From: Novosphingobium sp. ZN18A2
GTDB lineage: Bacteria > Pseudomonadota > Alphaproteobacteria > Sphingomonadales > Sphingomonadaceae
DNA length: 64,000 nt
Assembly: GCF_036784765.1 (NCBI RefSeq)
Contig: NZ_CP136651.1
Coordinates: forward strand, 2,604,001 to 2,668,000
Direction of reading: 5' to 3'
In this document: positions 27,466 through 35,863 of the stretch, in pieces
How the letters are laid out: each line of letters opens with the position of its first letter
Numbering within the stretch: position 1 is the stretch's first letter
Notes under the pieces: generated by a model
What the model saw: the letters and a program-made list of their open reading frames with translations, nothing else
Databases searched by the model: none
Told to the model about the DNA's origin: nothing
Program-made: the position numbers and the translations under genes

Positions 27466-28467
27466 GTGGGCAAGCCGAACATTCTGGATGTGCCGTCCCG
27501 CACTGACAGGGTGGTGTTCGCACCGGAATTCGGCCAGCGCTTCGTGGTTACGGTCGACACCGAAGAGGAATTCGACTGGAGCAAGCCGTTCGACCGGGAG
27601 AATCACCGGCTCGACCATGTTCCGCGCATCGCCAAGTTCCAGCAGTTCTGCGAGGGTTTCGGCGTCATCCCGGTCTATCTGATCGACTATCCGGTGGCGA
27701 CCGATCCCGTCGCCGCCGAAGTGCTGCGCGACGCAGTTCGGTCCGGCCGCGCCGAAGTGGGCGTGCAATTGCACCCGTGGGTCAACCCGCCGCACGAAGA
27801 GGCGGTAAACGAATTCAACAGCTTTTGCGGCAACCTGCCGCCTGACCTTGAGCGCGCGAAGTTTCGCAAGCTGCGCGACAGCATCGAGGAAGCCTTCGGC
27901 GTCGCTCCGATGATCTATCGCGCCGGGCGTTATGGCGTGGGAAGCGCGACGGCGGAAATCCTGGGCCAGTCGGCCATCGCCATAGACACCTCGGTGCGCG
28001 CGCTGTTCAACTATTCAGGTAGCGGTGGCCCGGATTTCACCGGTCACCCGCTTTATCCCTACTGGATCGACAAGGCGGGCGGCCTGATGGAAATGCCGCT
28101 GACGACCGTTTTCTGGGGTCCGCTGCGCAAGCAGGGCCGGTGGCTTCATCCTCGCCTGTGGCGTGCGCCGCAACTGCGCGGTGTGCTTTCCAGGCTGGGG
28201 TTGCTGGAACGCATTTCGCTGACTCCCGAGGGAATCGACGCGGAAGAAGCGATCAAGGCGATCGATATCGCCGTCGACGATGGACTTCCTCTGCTGGTGT
28301 TTTCGTTCCACAGCCCGTCGCTGCGCCCCGGACATACCCCCTATGTTCGCGACGAAGCAGACCTCGACCGCTTCTATGACTGGTGGCGCCGCGTCTTCGC
28401 CTATCTGGAGCAAAGATCGATTGCGCCGGCCTGCGTTCGCGAAATCATGGACGCCGCGCAAGTCTGA
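27466..28467 (+). CDS. Polysaccharide-deacetylase-like protein
   Basis: A protein of 333 residues from the GTG at 27466, which has an AAGGGGG site. An ATG at 27394 would give 357 residues but overlaps the upstream gene and lacks a ribosome site. The fold pattern is NodB-like: VVTVDTEEEFDW at the start (metal-binding Asp position), VGVQLHPWVNPP and a C-terminal LLVFSFHSPSLRPGHTPYV. Family members remove N-acetyl groups from surface polysaccharides. The usual second His of the HxxxH motif is not evident, so the activity needs proof. It lies directly before tRNA-Ile. Confidence 0.72.
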   Translation: MGKPNILDVPSRTDRVVFAPEFGQRFVVTVDTEEEFDWSKPFDRENHRLDHVPRIAKFQQFCEGFGVIPVYLIDYPVATDPVAAEVLRDAVRSGRAEVGVQLHPWVNPPHEEAVNEFNSFCGNLPPDLERAKFRKLRDSIEEAFGVAPMIYRAGRYGVGSATAEILGQSAIAIDTSVRALFNYSGSGGPDFTGHPLYPYWIDKAGGLMEMPLTTVFWGPLRKQGRWLHPRLWRAPQLRGVLSRLGLLERISLTPEGIDAEEAIKAIDIAVDDGLPLLVFSFHSPSLRPGHTPYVRDEADLDRFYDWWRRVFAYLEQRSIAPACVREIMDAAQV

Positions 28468-28515
28468 CCGCTTGCCAATCCCCCTTCTCGCCGGTAACCG
28501 GCCCAAACCGCCTGG

Positions 28516-28591
28516 GGGCCTGTAGCTCAGCGGTTAGAGCTGGCCGCTCATAACGGCTAGGTCGCGGGTTCGAATCCTGCCGGGCCCACCA
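28516..28591 (+). tRNA. tRNA-Ile (CAT, lysidine type)
   Basis: The sequence folds as a tRNA: acceptor GGGCCTG with CGGGCCC, D arm with GTAGCTCAGCGGTTAGAGC, anticodon loop GCTCATAAC, T arm CGGGTTCGAATCCTG, encoded CCA. The CAT anticodon and the TTAGAGC...TCATAA...GGTCGC pattern match the minor tRNA-Ile whose C34 becomes lysidine, rather than tRNA-Met. Its last 19 bases are the attachment repeat of the island that follows. Confidence 0.9.
28573..28591 (+). repeat. Attachment site attL, 3' end of tRNA-Ile
   Basis: AATCCTGCCGGGCCCACCA is repeated exactly at 39805-39823. This copy completes the tRNA gene. The pair marks the two ends of the integrated element. Confidence 0.92.
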
Positions 28592-28653
28592 AGCGCAAAT
28601 CAAGAGCTTGGATTTCCACAAGTTCTTGGTTTTGCGAGGGTTTCTAGATCGTC

Positions 28654-28675
28654 CTGTGACACTTAGGTGTGACAG
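28654..28675 (+). promoter_or_regulatory. Left arm-type repeat CTGTGACAC-N3-GGTGTGACA
   Basis: This motif also occurs at 39721-39742, near the other end of the island. Each copy lies exactly 62 bases inside its attachment repeat. TGTGACA occurs twice in each copy, and this copy overlaps the start of the integrase-like frame. It is a candidate integrase arm site or autoregulatory operator. Confidence 0.5.
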
Positions 28676-28676
28676 C

Positions 28677-30092
28677 ATGGACGACATAGACATGGCAAAA
28701 TATCCGGGCCTGACCGTTCGGCCTGAGAATGGACGCTTCTACATCCGCGTCGTGATCCCGCAGCGTCTACGGGCTGTCGCGGGCAGGCGTGACATCCGGA
28801 AAAGCCTCGACACGTCCGACCGGAGGGTAGCGATCGAGCGCTACCGCACGCGGCTGGGTGAAGCCCAAGAACAACTACGTGGGTACGAGCAACAGCTAGC
28901 CGAGATGACGCGGATCGATACCGCTGCCGCTACCGGTTCCGTTCTCTTCTCGTCGCGGGCACCCATCGGATATTGTGCGATAGCTGCGAACCCTGTCAGC
29001 ACCAACCAAGGTTTCAAGAGCTGGGTTTGTGAAGCCGAAATCTCACCGGAGTTCGTGCGATTTTACCTGCTTAGCGCGACCGATTACGCTGACAGCCTTG
29101 CGAGTGGGACGACGTTTCGCGAGGTTTCAGGAAAGCGTGTCGGCGCTATGGCATTCCCCCTCCCCCCGCTGAAAGGCATTATCATTGACGAGCCTTGGAT
29201 CAGCGAAATTCTGGCAGGCCGAAAATCTTGGGAAATGCGTGGCAAGTCATGGAGCCATCGCGGCGAAGTGGCACTGATCCGCAAGGGGTCGGGGCTGATA
29301 GTGGGTCTAGCCCGAATGACCGACTGCTTGGAGCGCCTAGACGAGGCAGGCCTGCGTAGGTCCGAGCACAAGCATCGCATACCTCCGCAGAAAATGGCGA
29401 TGGCGATCGAAAATCGGTGGATGGTCCCTTGGGTTTTGGAGGACGTTCAGCGCCTGGCGCCTCCAATCCCTTACGTGCATAAATTTGGCGCGCAGACGCC
29501 CGTCAATATCGACGAGCAAGCGCAGCTTGAGGTAAGGCGCCGAATATCCGGAAATTCTACAAAGCCTGTTGCTATCCGACCTTTGTCCACTGTTGCGAGA
29601 TCAAGACGGCCTATCGCACCCCCGCAACCTCCGCCGCCATTGGCCCTTCAATCTATGACGGGTGAACAGCGAGCGCAGGCAATGCATGCCCTGCCGCATT
29701 TCGGCGGCAAGTCGGTGCGCTCGATAACCATGGCAGACATTCCCACACCAAAAAGTGAAATGACGATAGAGGCAGCTCCAAGCGTCGATATCAGTAAGCC
29801 GACCGGTGATGTCTTGAAGGGGATTGAACGGCAAAGCTCTCAGGCCCGTAAAGGTGCCAAGCTTCGACAAAGACGAATTTTGAACCGCCGGTTGGCTGTC
29901 GTAAGAGCCACCGTGAGCTTTGTTGCGGGCTGTGTTGTCGTCATTGGCCTAATTGGCTGGGCGTACCACCTGGTAGCCTTCGGGCTTTTGCAAGCCTTCT
30001 CTATGGGAGGCCTGAAATGGTTCCTTTCTGCATGCGCCGCGTCAATCGTTGTTGGTGCCCTTAGCGATGAGGCGCGGGAAGCGGATCAATGA
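28677..30092 (+). CDS. Chimeric frame: integrase N-terminus, HsdS fragment, ASCH domain, membrane tail
   Basis: A continuous frame of 471 codons from the ATG at 28677. Residues 7-78 look like the N-terminal part of a tyrosine recombinase (KYPGLTVRPENGRFYIRV, then SLDTSDRRVAIERY). No catalytic integrase domain follows. Residues 87-165 match the C-terminal part of a type I restriction specificity subunit (GSVLFSSRAPIGYCAIA, STNQGFKSWV, SGTTFREVSGKRV, FPLPPL). Residues 166-270 look like an ASCH/PUA-like domain (IIIDEPWISEIL, KSWEMRGKSWSHRGEVALI). A linker and two hydrophobic segments (about 425-465) end the protein. It is likely the scar of successive recombination, yet it stays open. Whether it is expressed is unknown. 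Confidence 0.7.
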   Translation: MDDIDMAKYPGLTVRPENGRFYIRVVIPQRLRAVAGRRDIRKSLDTSDRRVAIERYRTRLGEAQEQLRGYEQQLAEMTRIDTAAATGSVLFSSRAPIGYCAIAANPVSTNQGFKSWVCEAEISPEFVRFYLLSATDYADSLASGTTFREVSGKRVGAMAFPLPPLKGIIIDEPWISEILAGRKSWEMRGKSWSHRGEVALIRKGSGLIVGLARMTDCLERLDEAGLRRSEHKHRIPPQKMAMAIENRWMVPWVLEDVQRLAPPIPYVHKFGAQTPVNIDEQAQLEVRRRISGNSTKPVAIRPLSTVARSRRPIAPPQPPPPLALQSMTGEQRAQAMHALPHFGGKSVRSITMADIPTPKSEMTIEAAPSVDISKPTGDVLKGIERQSSQARKGAKLRQRRILNRRLAVVRATVSFVAGCVVVIGLIGWAYHLVAFGLLQAFSMGGLKWFLSACAASIVVGALSDEAREADQ

Positions 30093-30205
30093 CGACCGCC
30101 GCCCAAGCCGCCAAGTCCTTGGGCCGTGACACGTCCATCGCGCCGGTCCCATGGCGGCTCAAAACTTGTAGCTTCTGGGGCATTCCTCCGGGTACGGATT
30201 TGCAT

Positions 30206-30269
30206 GACCCATAAGATATCTATTGCTATTTATGGGGATGCCCCATAAGGTGAATGTATCTTATGGGGC
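30206..30269. promoter_or_regulatory. Repeated CCCATAAGATA boxes, candidate res/operator
   Basis: GACCCATAAGATATC (30206-30220), the near-palindrome TATGGGGATGCCCCATA (30231-30247) and TATCTTATGGGGC (30257-30269) form inverted copies of one CCCATAAG box. They lie directly before the serine recombinase gene. This layout fits a resolvase res site, which doubles as its operator in Tn3-type systems. Confidence 0.6.
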
Positions 30270-30281
30270 ATGGAGGCGTCA

Positions 30282-30857
30282 GTGAGCCGGATCGCATACT
30301 TTCGAGTTTCAACTGGCGGGCAGAGCATCGAGGCGCAGCGGGTCGCGCTTGCGGGGCCGTTCGAACGCGAGTTCGTGGACGAGGGCGTCAGCGGTGCGAC
30401 CGCCGCAGCATCGAGGCCCGGCTTCGCCCAGTTGCTCTCCTACGTGCGCGAGGGGGACACGGTAAGCGTGTACGCACTCGACAGGCTGGGGCGCGACGCG
30501 CTCGACGTGCAAGCCACGGTGCGCCACCTGATCGAAAAAGGCGTCGTGCTGGAAGTGACAGGGCTTGGTCCTATCGGACGAGGCGTCGGAGAACTGATCG
30601 TGGCAGTCCTCGCCCAGATCGCCGACATGGAACGCCAGCGCATCAAGGAACGGTGCGACGCGGGCCGGTCAGCGGCACGAGACGCGCTTGCCAAGACCGG
30701 CAGGACCCATCGCGGCAAGGTCAGCCTCGGACGGCCCCGTGCAGCGGACCCGGCGGCAGTTCGGAAGTGGCGCTCTGACAATCAGGCTAGCATTCGCCAG
30801 ACCATGGACCACTTCGGCATCTCGAAGAACACGGTGTCACGCTATTGCGCGGGGTGA
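30282..30857 (+). CDS. Serine recombinase (resolvase type)
   Basis: A 191-residue resolvase/invertase from the GTG at 30282, placed five bases after GGAGG. An ATG at 30270 would add four residues. The catalytic serine lies in AYFRVSTGGQS. VYALDRLGRDALDVQ is the conserved active-site segment, and QIADMERQRIKERCDAGR begins the E helix. The C-terminal helix-turn-helix is complete (ASIRQTMDHFGISKNTVSRYC). Repeated boxes upstream are a probable binding site. Its 3' end overlaps the end of the convergent reverse transcriptase remnant by 21 bp. Confidence 0.9.
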   Translation: MSRIAYFRVSTGGQSIEAQRVALAGPFEREFVDEGVSGATAAASRPGFAQLLSYVREGDTVSVYALDRLGRDALDVQATVRHLIEKGVVLEVTGLGPIGRGVGELIVAVLAQIADMERQRIKERCDAGRSAARDALAKTGRTHRGKVSLGRPRAADPAAVRKWRSDNQASIRQTMDHFGISKNTVSRYCAG

Positions 30858-31196
30858 CCTGTCAATCCCCGGCTGGTGGTCAAGCCATCGCAGCAGGGCT
30901 TCCCGCGCGGCCTCCACGTTGCGTCGCAACCTGATCTCCACGAGGTACCAGCCGTGCCACCATGCCCATGCGGACTTCTTGTACATGATGTGCTTCTCGA
31001 CATCGTCGATTTCCGCCAGCGAGGCGTGGTTCAGGCGGCTGGCGATGGCGGCTTCCCAAGCCGATGCTACCTCGCGGGGCACATAGGCTAGCGGGGTCTC
31101 GCCTTCGATCAGGCGATAGTGCGCGCCGTTGAACTTGAACTCCTTAGTGACGTCGTGCGCAGAAAATTTCCCGATGTCGAAGGGACCAGCACCGTG
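30837..31196 (-). pseudogene. Reverse transcriptase gene, C-terminal part (split by IS21)
   Basis: The distal 120 codons of a reverse transcriptase gene cut off by the IS element at 31197-33410. If the element and one copy of the 5-bp duplication are removed, this frame joins without shift to the part ending at 33411, reading FADHG-AGPFDIGKFSAHDV. The joined gene is 466 codons with its stop. This segment would hold the end of the palm and the thumb-like region (FKFNGAHYRLIEGETPLAYV) and a Trp-rich C-terminus. Confidence 0.8.
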
Positions 31197-31274
31197 TGTC
31201 AGGCGAAGTGAGAAACTGCCCCCCTTCCGAATCTGAGAACTGACCCCCTCTGGGTTCGACAAGAGGAGGGACAG

Positions 31275-32558
31275 ATGACGATAGGGACATCAGAAATCCC
31301 GGCACAGGCGATTGCTGTGCAGGGAGAAGAGATGCTTCAACCGGACGAGGTGGCCGCGATGGTGCGGTTGCATGAACTTGGCTGGGGAGCCAAGCGGCTG
31401 TCGAAGGAATTTGGCTGCGCGCGCAACACGGTGCGCCGCTACCTTCGCGCCGGGGGCGTCGTGCCGTTTGCCAAGGCACCGCGCAAGTCGGCCTTTGACG
31501 GCTTGGATGACTGGCTTCGCGAACGGTTCTTCCGGCACAACGGGAATGCCGATGTTATCCGCCAGGAGTTGGCGAGCGAGCACGGGATCGTGATCGGGCT
31601 GCGTTCTGTCGAGCTGCGGGTCCAGCCCTGGCGGCGCGAATTGAGGGCGCACAAGAAGGCGACGGTGCGCTTCGAGACTCGCCCTGGGCATCAGCTGCAG
31701 ATCGACTTCGGCGACACCAGGGTCTGGATCGGCGATGAGCGGGTCAAGATCCACCTGTTCGTGGCGACGCTGGGTTACTCGCGGCGGATGCATATCCGGC
31801 CTTCGCTCCGGGAGCGGCAGGCGGACTGGTTCGAAGGGATGGAGGGCACGTTCCTGCGGTTCGGCGGCGTGCCGACCGAGGTCTTGTTCGACAATGCGCG
31901 AGCCCTGGTCGACCATCATGATGCAGCGACCCGCGAGGTTCGGTTCAATACCCGGCTCCATGCCTTCGCGCGCTACTGGGGCTTCAGTCCAAGGGCGTGC
32001 GCTCCGTATCGAGCCCGAACGAAGGGCAAGGATGAACGCGGCGTCGGCTATGTGAAGCGCAATGCCATCGCAGGCCGCCGCTTCGCGAGCTGGGGCGCGT
32101 TCGTTGCCCACCTGGATCAATGGAACCGGGAGGTTGCCGACATGCGCGTTCACGGCACCACTGGCGAACTGCCAATCGTGCGCTTTGCCGATGAGGCGAA
32201 TGCCCTGCGTCCGCTCAGCGGACGCGCACCGTTCGGCCAGCTGCGCGACCTGGCCCGCAAGGTGCGCTCCGACTGCGCGATCGACCTCGACACCAACAGC
32301 TACTCGGTCCCGTGGCGTCTCGTCGGCGAGACGGTTCAGGTCGTGGTTCTGGGCGGTCGCGTCATCGTCCGTCATGCCGGCGAGGTCGTGGCCGATCATG
32401 CCCAATGCGAGGGTCGCCGGCAGCGGGTTATCGAACGGGCGCATCTGGCTGGGCTCGTCGGTGCCGCGCCCGGGCGCGCGACAATGCCGCCGGCTGCGCC
32501 GCCCGCGCTGTTGCGGCCGCTCGCCGAATACGAAGCGGTTGCGGGAGGGGCATGGTGA
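31275..32558 (+). CDS. istA: IS21-family transposase IstA
   Basis: A 427-residue DDE transposase. The N-terminal helix-turn-helix reads VAAMVRLHELGWGAKRLSKEFGCARNTVRRYL. The catalytic residues appear as Asp in LQIDFGD, Asp in EVLFDNARALV and Glu in KGKDERGVGYVKR. A GAGGAGG ribosome site precedes the ATG. The stop overlaps the istB start, as usual for this family, giving coupled translation. Confidence 0.95.
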   Translation: MTIGTSEIPAQAIAVQGEEMLQPDEVAAMVRLHELGWGAKRLSKEFGCARNTVRRYLRAGGVVPFAKAPRKSAFDGLDDWLRERFFRHNGNADVIRQELASEHGIVIGLRSVELRVQPWRRELRAHKKATVRFETRPGHQLQIDFGDTRVWIGDERVKIHLFVATLGYSRRMHIRPSLRERQADWFEGMEGTFLRFGGVPTEVLFDNARALVDHHDAATREVRFNTRLHAFARYWGFSPRACAPYRARTKGKDERGVGYVKRNAIAGRRFASWGAFVAHLDQWNREVADMRVHGTTGELPIVRFADEANALRPLSGRAPFGQLRDLARKVRSDCAIDLDTNSYSVPWRLVGETVQVVVLGGRVIVRHAGEVVADHAQCEGRRQRVIERAHLAGLVGAAPGRATMPPAAPPALLRPLAEYEAVAGGAW

Positions 32559-33355
32559 TGGCAGTCGATCACGAGACCCTCATCGCCATGCTGGACCGGC
32601 TGAAGCTGACCGCAATCCGCGATCAGCTGGATACGCTGCTCGACGAAGCCGCACGCTCGGACATGACCTTGCGCGAAGCGCTCGCGTTCCTGGTCGGACG
32701 CGAAATCGCTCGGCGCGATGAACGGCGGATCTCCATGGCGAGCAAGATCGCCCAGTTCCCCTTCGTGCGCGAACTCGACGGCTTCGAGTTCGATGCGCAG
32801 CCTTCGCTGGATCCAGGGCAAATCCGGGAACTGGCGACGTGCCGCTGGATCGCACACGGTGACACGACGCTGTTCCTGGGGCCGCCCGGGACGGGGAAAA
32901 CGCACTTGGCGGTGGCGCTGGGACGTGAGGCGATCCGGCAGAACTACTCGGTCCAGTTCGTCACGGCAGCAACGCTCGTGGCCCTTCTGGCCAAAGCCCA
33001 CATGGACGGGAATCTCGATAAGCAACTCACGTTGCTGAGCCGGCCGAAACTGCTGATCATTGATGAACTCGGCTACTTGCCGTTCGAAGCCGACGCGGCT
33101 CACCTGTTCTTCCAGCTGGTATCGCGCCGTTACGAGAAGGGATCGATCCTGATCACCTCAAACCGTTCGGTCGGCGAATGGGGCAGCGTGTTCGGCGATC
33201 CGGTCGTCGCAACCGCGATCCTGGATCGCCTGCTCCACCACTCCACCGTGATCACCATCCGCGGGGACAGCTACCGACTTCGCGAAAAGCGCAGATCCGG
33301 CCTTCTGCAGAAGGCCGGATCTGCGCTCGACAACACCGCAACCGCACCGCAATGA
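32552..33355 (+). CDS. istB: IS21-family helper ATPase IstB
   Basis: A 267-residue AAA+ ATPase related to DnaC that guides target choice for IstA. Walker A is GPPGTGKTHLAVAL, Walker B is LLIIDELGYLPF, and sensor ITSNRSVGEWG is present. The ATG at 32552 overlaps the istA stop (ATGGTGA). It looks complete. Confidence 0.95.
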   Translation: MVMAVDHETLIAMLDRLKLTAIRDQLDTLLDEAARSDMTLREALAFLVGREIARRDERRISMASKIAQFPFVRELDGFEFDAQPSLDPGQIRELATCRWIAHGDTTLFLGPPGTGKTHLAVALGREAIRQNYSVQFVTAATLVALLAKAHMDGNLDKQLTLLSRPKLLIIDELGYLPFEADAAHLFFQLVSRRYEKGSILITSNRSVGEWGSVFGDPVVATAILDRLLHHSTVITIRGDSYRLREKRRSGLLQKAGSALDNTATAPQ

Positions 33356-33410
33356 CAGGGGGTCAGTTCTTCAGTTCGCCCAAGGGGTCAAATCCTCGGT
33401 TCGCTTGACA

Positions 33411-34453
33411 CCGTGATCCGCGAATGCGGTACGGACAAGACCTGCGACCTCCCCTGCCCTATGCCGGGGCACGAGCACCCCGACGTTGTCCGACCAGATG
33501 AAAGCCCGATGTTCCCCGAAGACAGCGGCGCTGCGGAGTACATCGGCCATCACCTGCTCGGCAATAAGGCAGGAGAGTGCCGAGCCTTGCGGGATACCCC
33601 ACTGGCCCCCCTCTCTGCTTGCTTTGTGCGTGGCACAAACGGTGGCCATCTCCCCGGGCACGTTGATAGACATTTGGCCCAAGTGGACCTGGTGCCTGAC
33701 AACAGCCGGATCAATACCCAGATGCCTCTCCAACCAAGCGTGCGAGATAGAGCCGTAGAAGTCCGCCACATCGAAGTGCAGGAACTGGTACTCCGGCCCG
33801 CACTCGGCAAGTGCCTGTTGGAGAGCTTCGCGAACAGCCGCCGGTCCATGACGGAACCCATCACGCGCGAGCATGAACTGGGCGTCGTGGATGTTCGCAA
33901 AGGGTGCGAGTGCGGACCGCAGCATGATCTGCCGTGCTAGGTCCACCCAATAGAATTTCGTGATAGGACGCCATCAGCGTCCGTTGTCCTTGCGGATGCA
34001 GAAGCGCCGAGCCTTAGCAGCGCGGGTCAGCTTCCCCACCTGCGGCAGCTTATCGAACACAGCCTGTAGGCGTTGCAAGCGCCGCTGCTCTCTGCGCTCG
34101 AGCGTCATGTCCTGCTTAGTTGGCCACCGCTTGCGCGCTGCTTGGAACAAGGCGTTCACCTGCACCACCTGTCGCGCGAGGTGCCGCCGGGCTTCCCGTC
34201 GAGCGTTCTTGGTGTGACCTAGTCCGACCAGCCGCTCGATCCCCTCCGCAGACCGTCTGGCCTGCATCCAGCACCACTGCCGCACCTTGCGCTCCTCTAC
34301 CTCGGTCAGGCTGCGCGGGTTCACGCGTCCCGCGATCAGCCCTGCGAACAGGGCCTCGCAGTCACGATCCGTTGAGCGGATGTCTGCCGAGTAGTTGAAT
34401 GCGGGTGTGATCTTACGGCTCCTAGCTATGAACAGGAGCCTACCTCTATACAC
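33411..34453 (-). pseudogene. Reverse transcriptase gene, N-terminal part with in-frame TGA
   Basis: The proximal 1043 bp of a reverse transcriptase gene, starting at a GTG at 34453. The frame is open to a TGA at 33974-33976 and continues in the same frame to the IS junction. The stop falls inside a conserved region (KDNGR-stop-WRPITKF), where a CGA-to-TGA change would explain it. Palm motifs follow: FLHFDVADFYGSIS (first catalytic Asp), GIPQGSALSCLIAEQ and AFIWSDNVGVLV, where WSDN replaces the usual YxDD. The first 150 codons are basic and helical. The group of bacterial RT (retron, Abi, unknown group) cannot be decided. Two lesions make it a pseudogene. Confidence 0.8.
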
Positions 34454-34466
34454 ATGAGATCGGACC

Positions 34467-34499
34467 GCGCATCAACTTTCGGTTGCAACGGGTTGCAAC
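34467..34499. repeat. GTTGCAAC repeat, copy 1
   Basis: GCGCATCAACTTTCGG followed by GTTGCAACGGGTTGCAAC. It is nearly identical to the copy at 37296-37327 and related at its left half to 37366-37398. GTTGCAAC is itself palindromic and occurs twice. It lies just upstream of the reverse transcriptase gene and left of the three-gene operon. Confidence 0.75.
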
Positions 34500-35095
34500 T
34501 TCTTGCCCCGACAGATGCCGTGCCCACCAGCGACCTTCATCTGTATGCAACACACTGATATATCTTATGTTTTGTATTGACTTCGACTTTGACCTGCCGC
34601 AGCCTCGCTGGGATTTGGCGGAGGACTTATGGCTCACAAGCACGTCTGGAAGGTCGGGCACCTTGCCTGCTTCCTCGGATACACTGACCTGATTGGAGAG
34701 CAGGCGGGGAGTCTGCCATTGTTGTGCCTCGTCGTCGTGGTCGCCATCGGCGCTGGGGGCGATCTGATTGTCTTCCGGCTCAACGGACCCGGCTACACTC
34801 CGGACAGTGAGACAGTGTGGCCAGAGGAACTACTGTTCGTACCTCACGGCATTCACACTGACGGCAGAGGCTCCGGTTGCGGTTGACTACGCACTCCCAT
34901 GGACGGACGCGAAAGAGGCCGACGAATGGTGCGAAGGATCCGGGCAGCGGCGGGGCCGGTTAGCTTGTGCGTGTCCCTGGAGAAGACACAACGCCGTTCG
35001 AGAGCCGACGATGATTTGCTTGCGCGAGAGCATGTTCCTTGACTATCGTCAGGCTACGAGTGTCGCTTCGGCGCCCTTGGAGCGGGGATTAAGCA
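34500..35095. other. Intergenic region with one doubtful short frame
   Basis: About 600 bp without a convincing gene. A frame at 34629-34886 (85 codons) follows a good GGCGGAGGACTT ribosome site and has a hydrophobic middle (LLCLVVVVAIGAGGDLIVF). Its ends lack coding character, so it may be a remnant. TTGACTTCGACTTTGAC near 34578 could serve as a promoter element. No structured RNA was recognised. Confidence 0.4.
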
Positions 35096-35863
35096 GTGAA
35101 TAACGCGCCAGAGAACGACGCCCTCCCGCAGAAACTCACCAATGACGCGATCTTAGAAGCCGTATTGGACATAAGGTTCGAATACGACAGCAAGCGGGTT
35201 TCCGAGGTCTTTTTCGGGCAAATTGCTTTAATGCCAGAATGGAAAGGCTTCACGCAGGCCCGTTCTGCGGTCGCCGACATCCCGGAGTCCATCCGACGCA
35301 CGCAAAGCGACCTACGATACCAGTCAGCGTTTCAACTAACTGGCCCAGACGGCAGGATCGCAGTGCAAGTCGGCCCTCAAGTATTTGTTTACTCCCGGCG
35401 CGGAGCATACCCCGGATGGGACGAAGCCTTTTGGCCGGAACTTGAGATGGCAATCGATCATCTCTTTAACGTGGTGCCGAATTTGTCGATAACACGACTA
35501 GGACTACGTTACATCAATGCACTGCGCTCCGATTTGCACGAAATTAAAAGCGTAATTGATCTAAATCTGGGCATAACCGTCGCTGGAGAGCCAATCGAAA
35601 ACAACCTTAACGTCAATTATGTGACACGGGTGGGGTCACCATTCGAGACTGTAACGCGGATAGCAAGTGTTGATCGCGCACAGGGGCAAGTCCCAGAAAA
35701 TACGACAGTAATAGTTGATATCGACGTCTATACGCCTTCTGGATTTGAGACCAGGATCGCAGATTCTGTGAAAGATTGGGTAGACGAAGCTCACAAAAAA
35801 GAAAAAGAAAGTTTCTTCTCTATTCTTGGAAAAGACGTAACAAATAGATTAAGAGAAATATAA
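35096..35863 (+). CDS. TIGR04255-like protein, first gene of unknown operon
   Basis: A 255-residue soluble protein starting with GTG at 35096. The N-terminal LTNDAILEAVLDIRFEY and the central LSITRLGLRYINALR match the pattern I recall for the sporadically distributed TIGR04255 family, whose function is unknown. The rest is mixed alpha/beta with no catalytic signature. The stop TAA overlaps the next ATG by one base. The coding DNA is clearly more AT-rich than the neighbouring chromosome. It heads a coupled three-gene operon and probably acts together with the next two proteins. Confidence 0.75.
   Translation: MNNAPENDALPQKLTNDAILEAVLDIRFEYDSKRVSEVFFGQIALMPEWKGFTQARSAVADIPESIRRTQSDLRYQSAFQLTGPDGRIAVQVGPQVFVYSRRGAYPGWDEAFWPELEMAIDHLFNVVPNLSITRLGLRYINALRSDLHEIKSVIDLNLGITVAGEPIENNLNVNYVTRVGSPFETVTRIASVDRAQGQVPENTTVIVDIDVYTPSGFETRIADSVKDWVDEAHKKEKESFFSILGKDVTNRLREI

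Larger units (their letters stand above)
31197..33410 (+). mobile_element. IS21-family insertion sequence
   Basis: A 2214-bp element carrying istA and istB. The ends are related inverted repeats (TGTCAGGCGAAGTGAG on the left; TGTCAAGCGAACCGAG as reverse complement on the right), with further inner copies of an AACTGACCCC motif. The flanks show a 5-bp duplication CCGTG (31192-31196 and 33411-33415). It interrupts a reverse transcriptase gene. Both transposition genes look intact, so insertion may be recent. Confidence 0.93.

Noticed and set aside
28516..28591. tRNA-Met
   Set aside because: The CAT anticodon is shared, but the stems and the TTAGAGC / GGTCGC features match tRNA-Ile with lysidine better.
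31197..33410. Composite transposon formed by the IS21 and IS3 elements
   Set aside because: The two elements belong to different families and each has its own target duplication, so they inserted independently.
34417..34440. Hairpin GGCTCCT/AGGAGCC at the RT gene start as a retron msr/msd RNA
   Set aside because: It is short, lies within the first codons of the open frame, and has no surrounding inverted repeats or conserved branching G context that I could see.
33371..34500. Diversity-generating retroelement around the reverse transcriptase
   Set aside because: No pair of longer template/variable repeats with adenine-specific differences was found. The only repeats are 32-33 bp and differ at just two positions.
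34629..34886. 85-codon frame with a good ribosome site
   Set aside because: Not listed as a gene because its ends lack coding character and no similarity is recognised. Mentioned in the intergenic entry instead.
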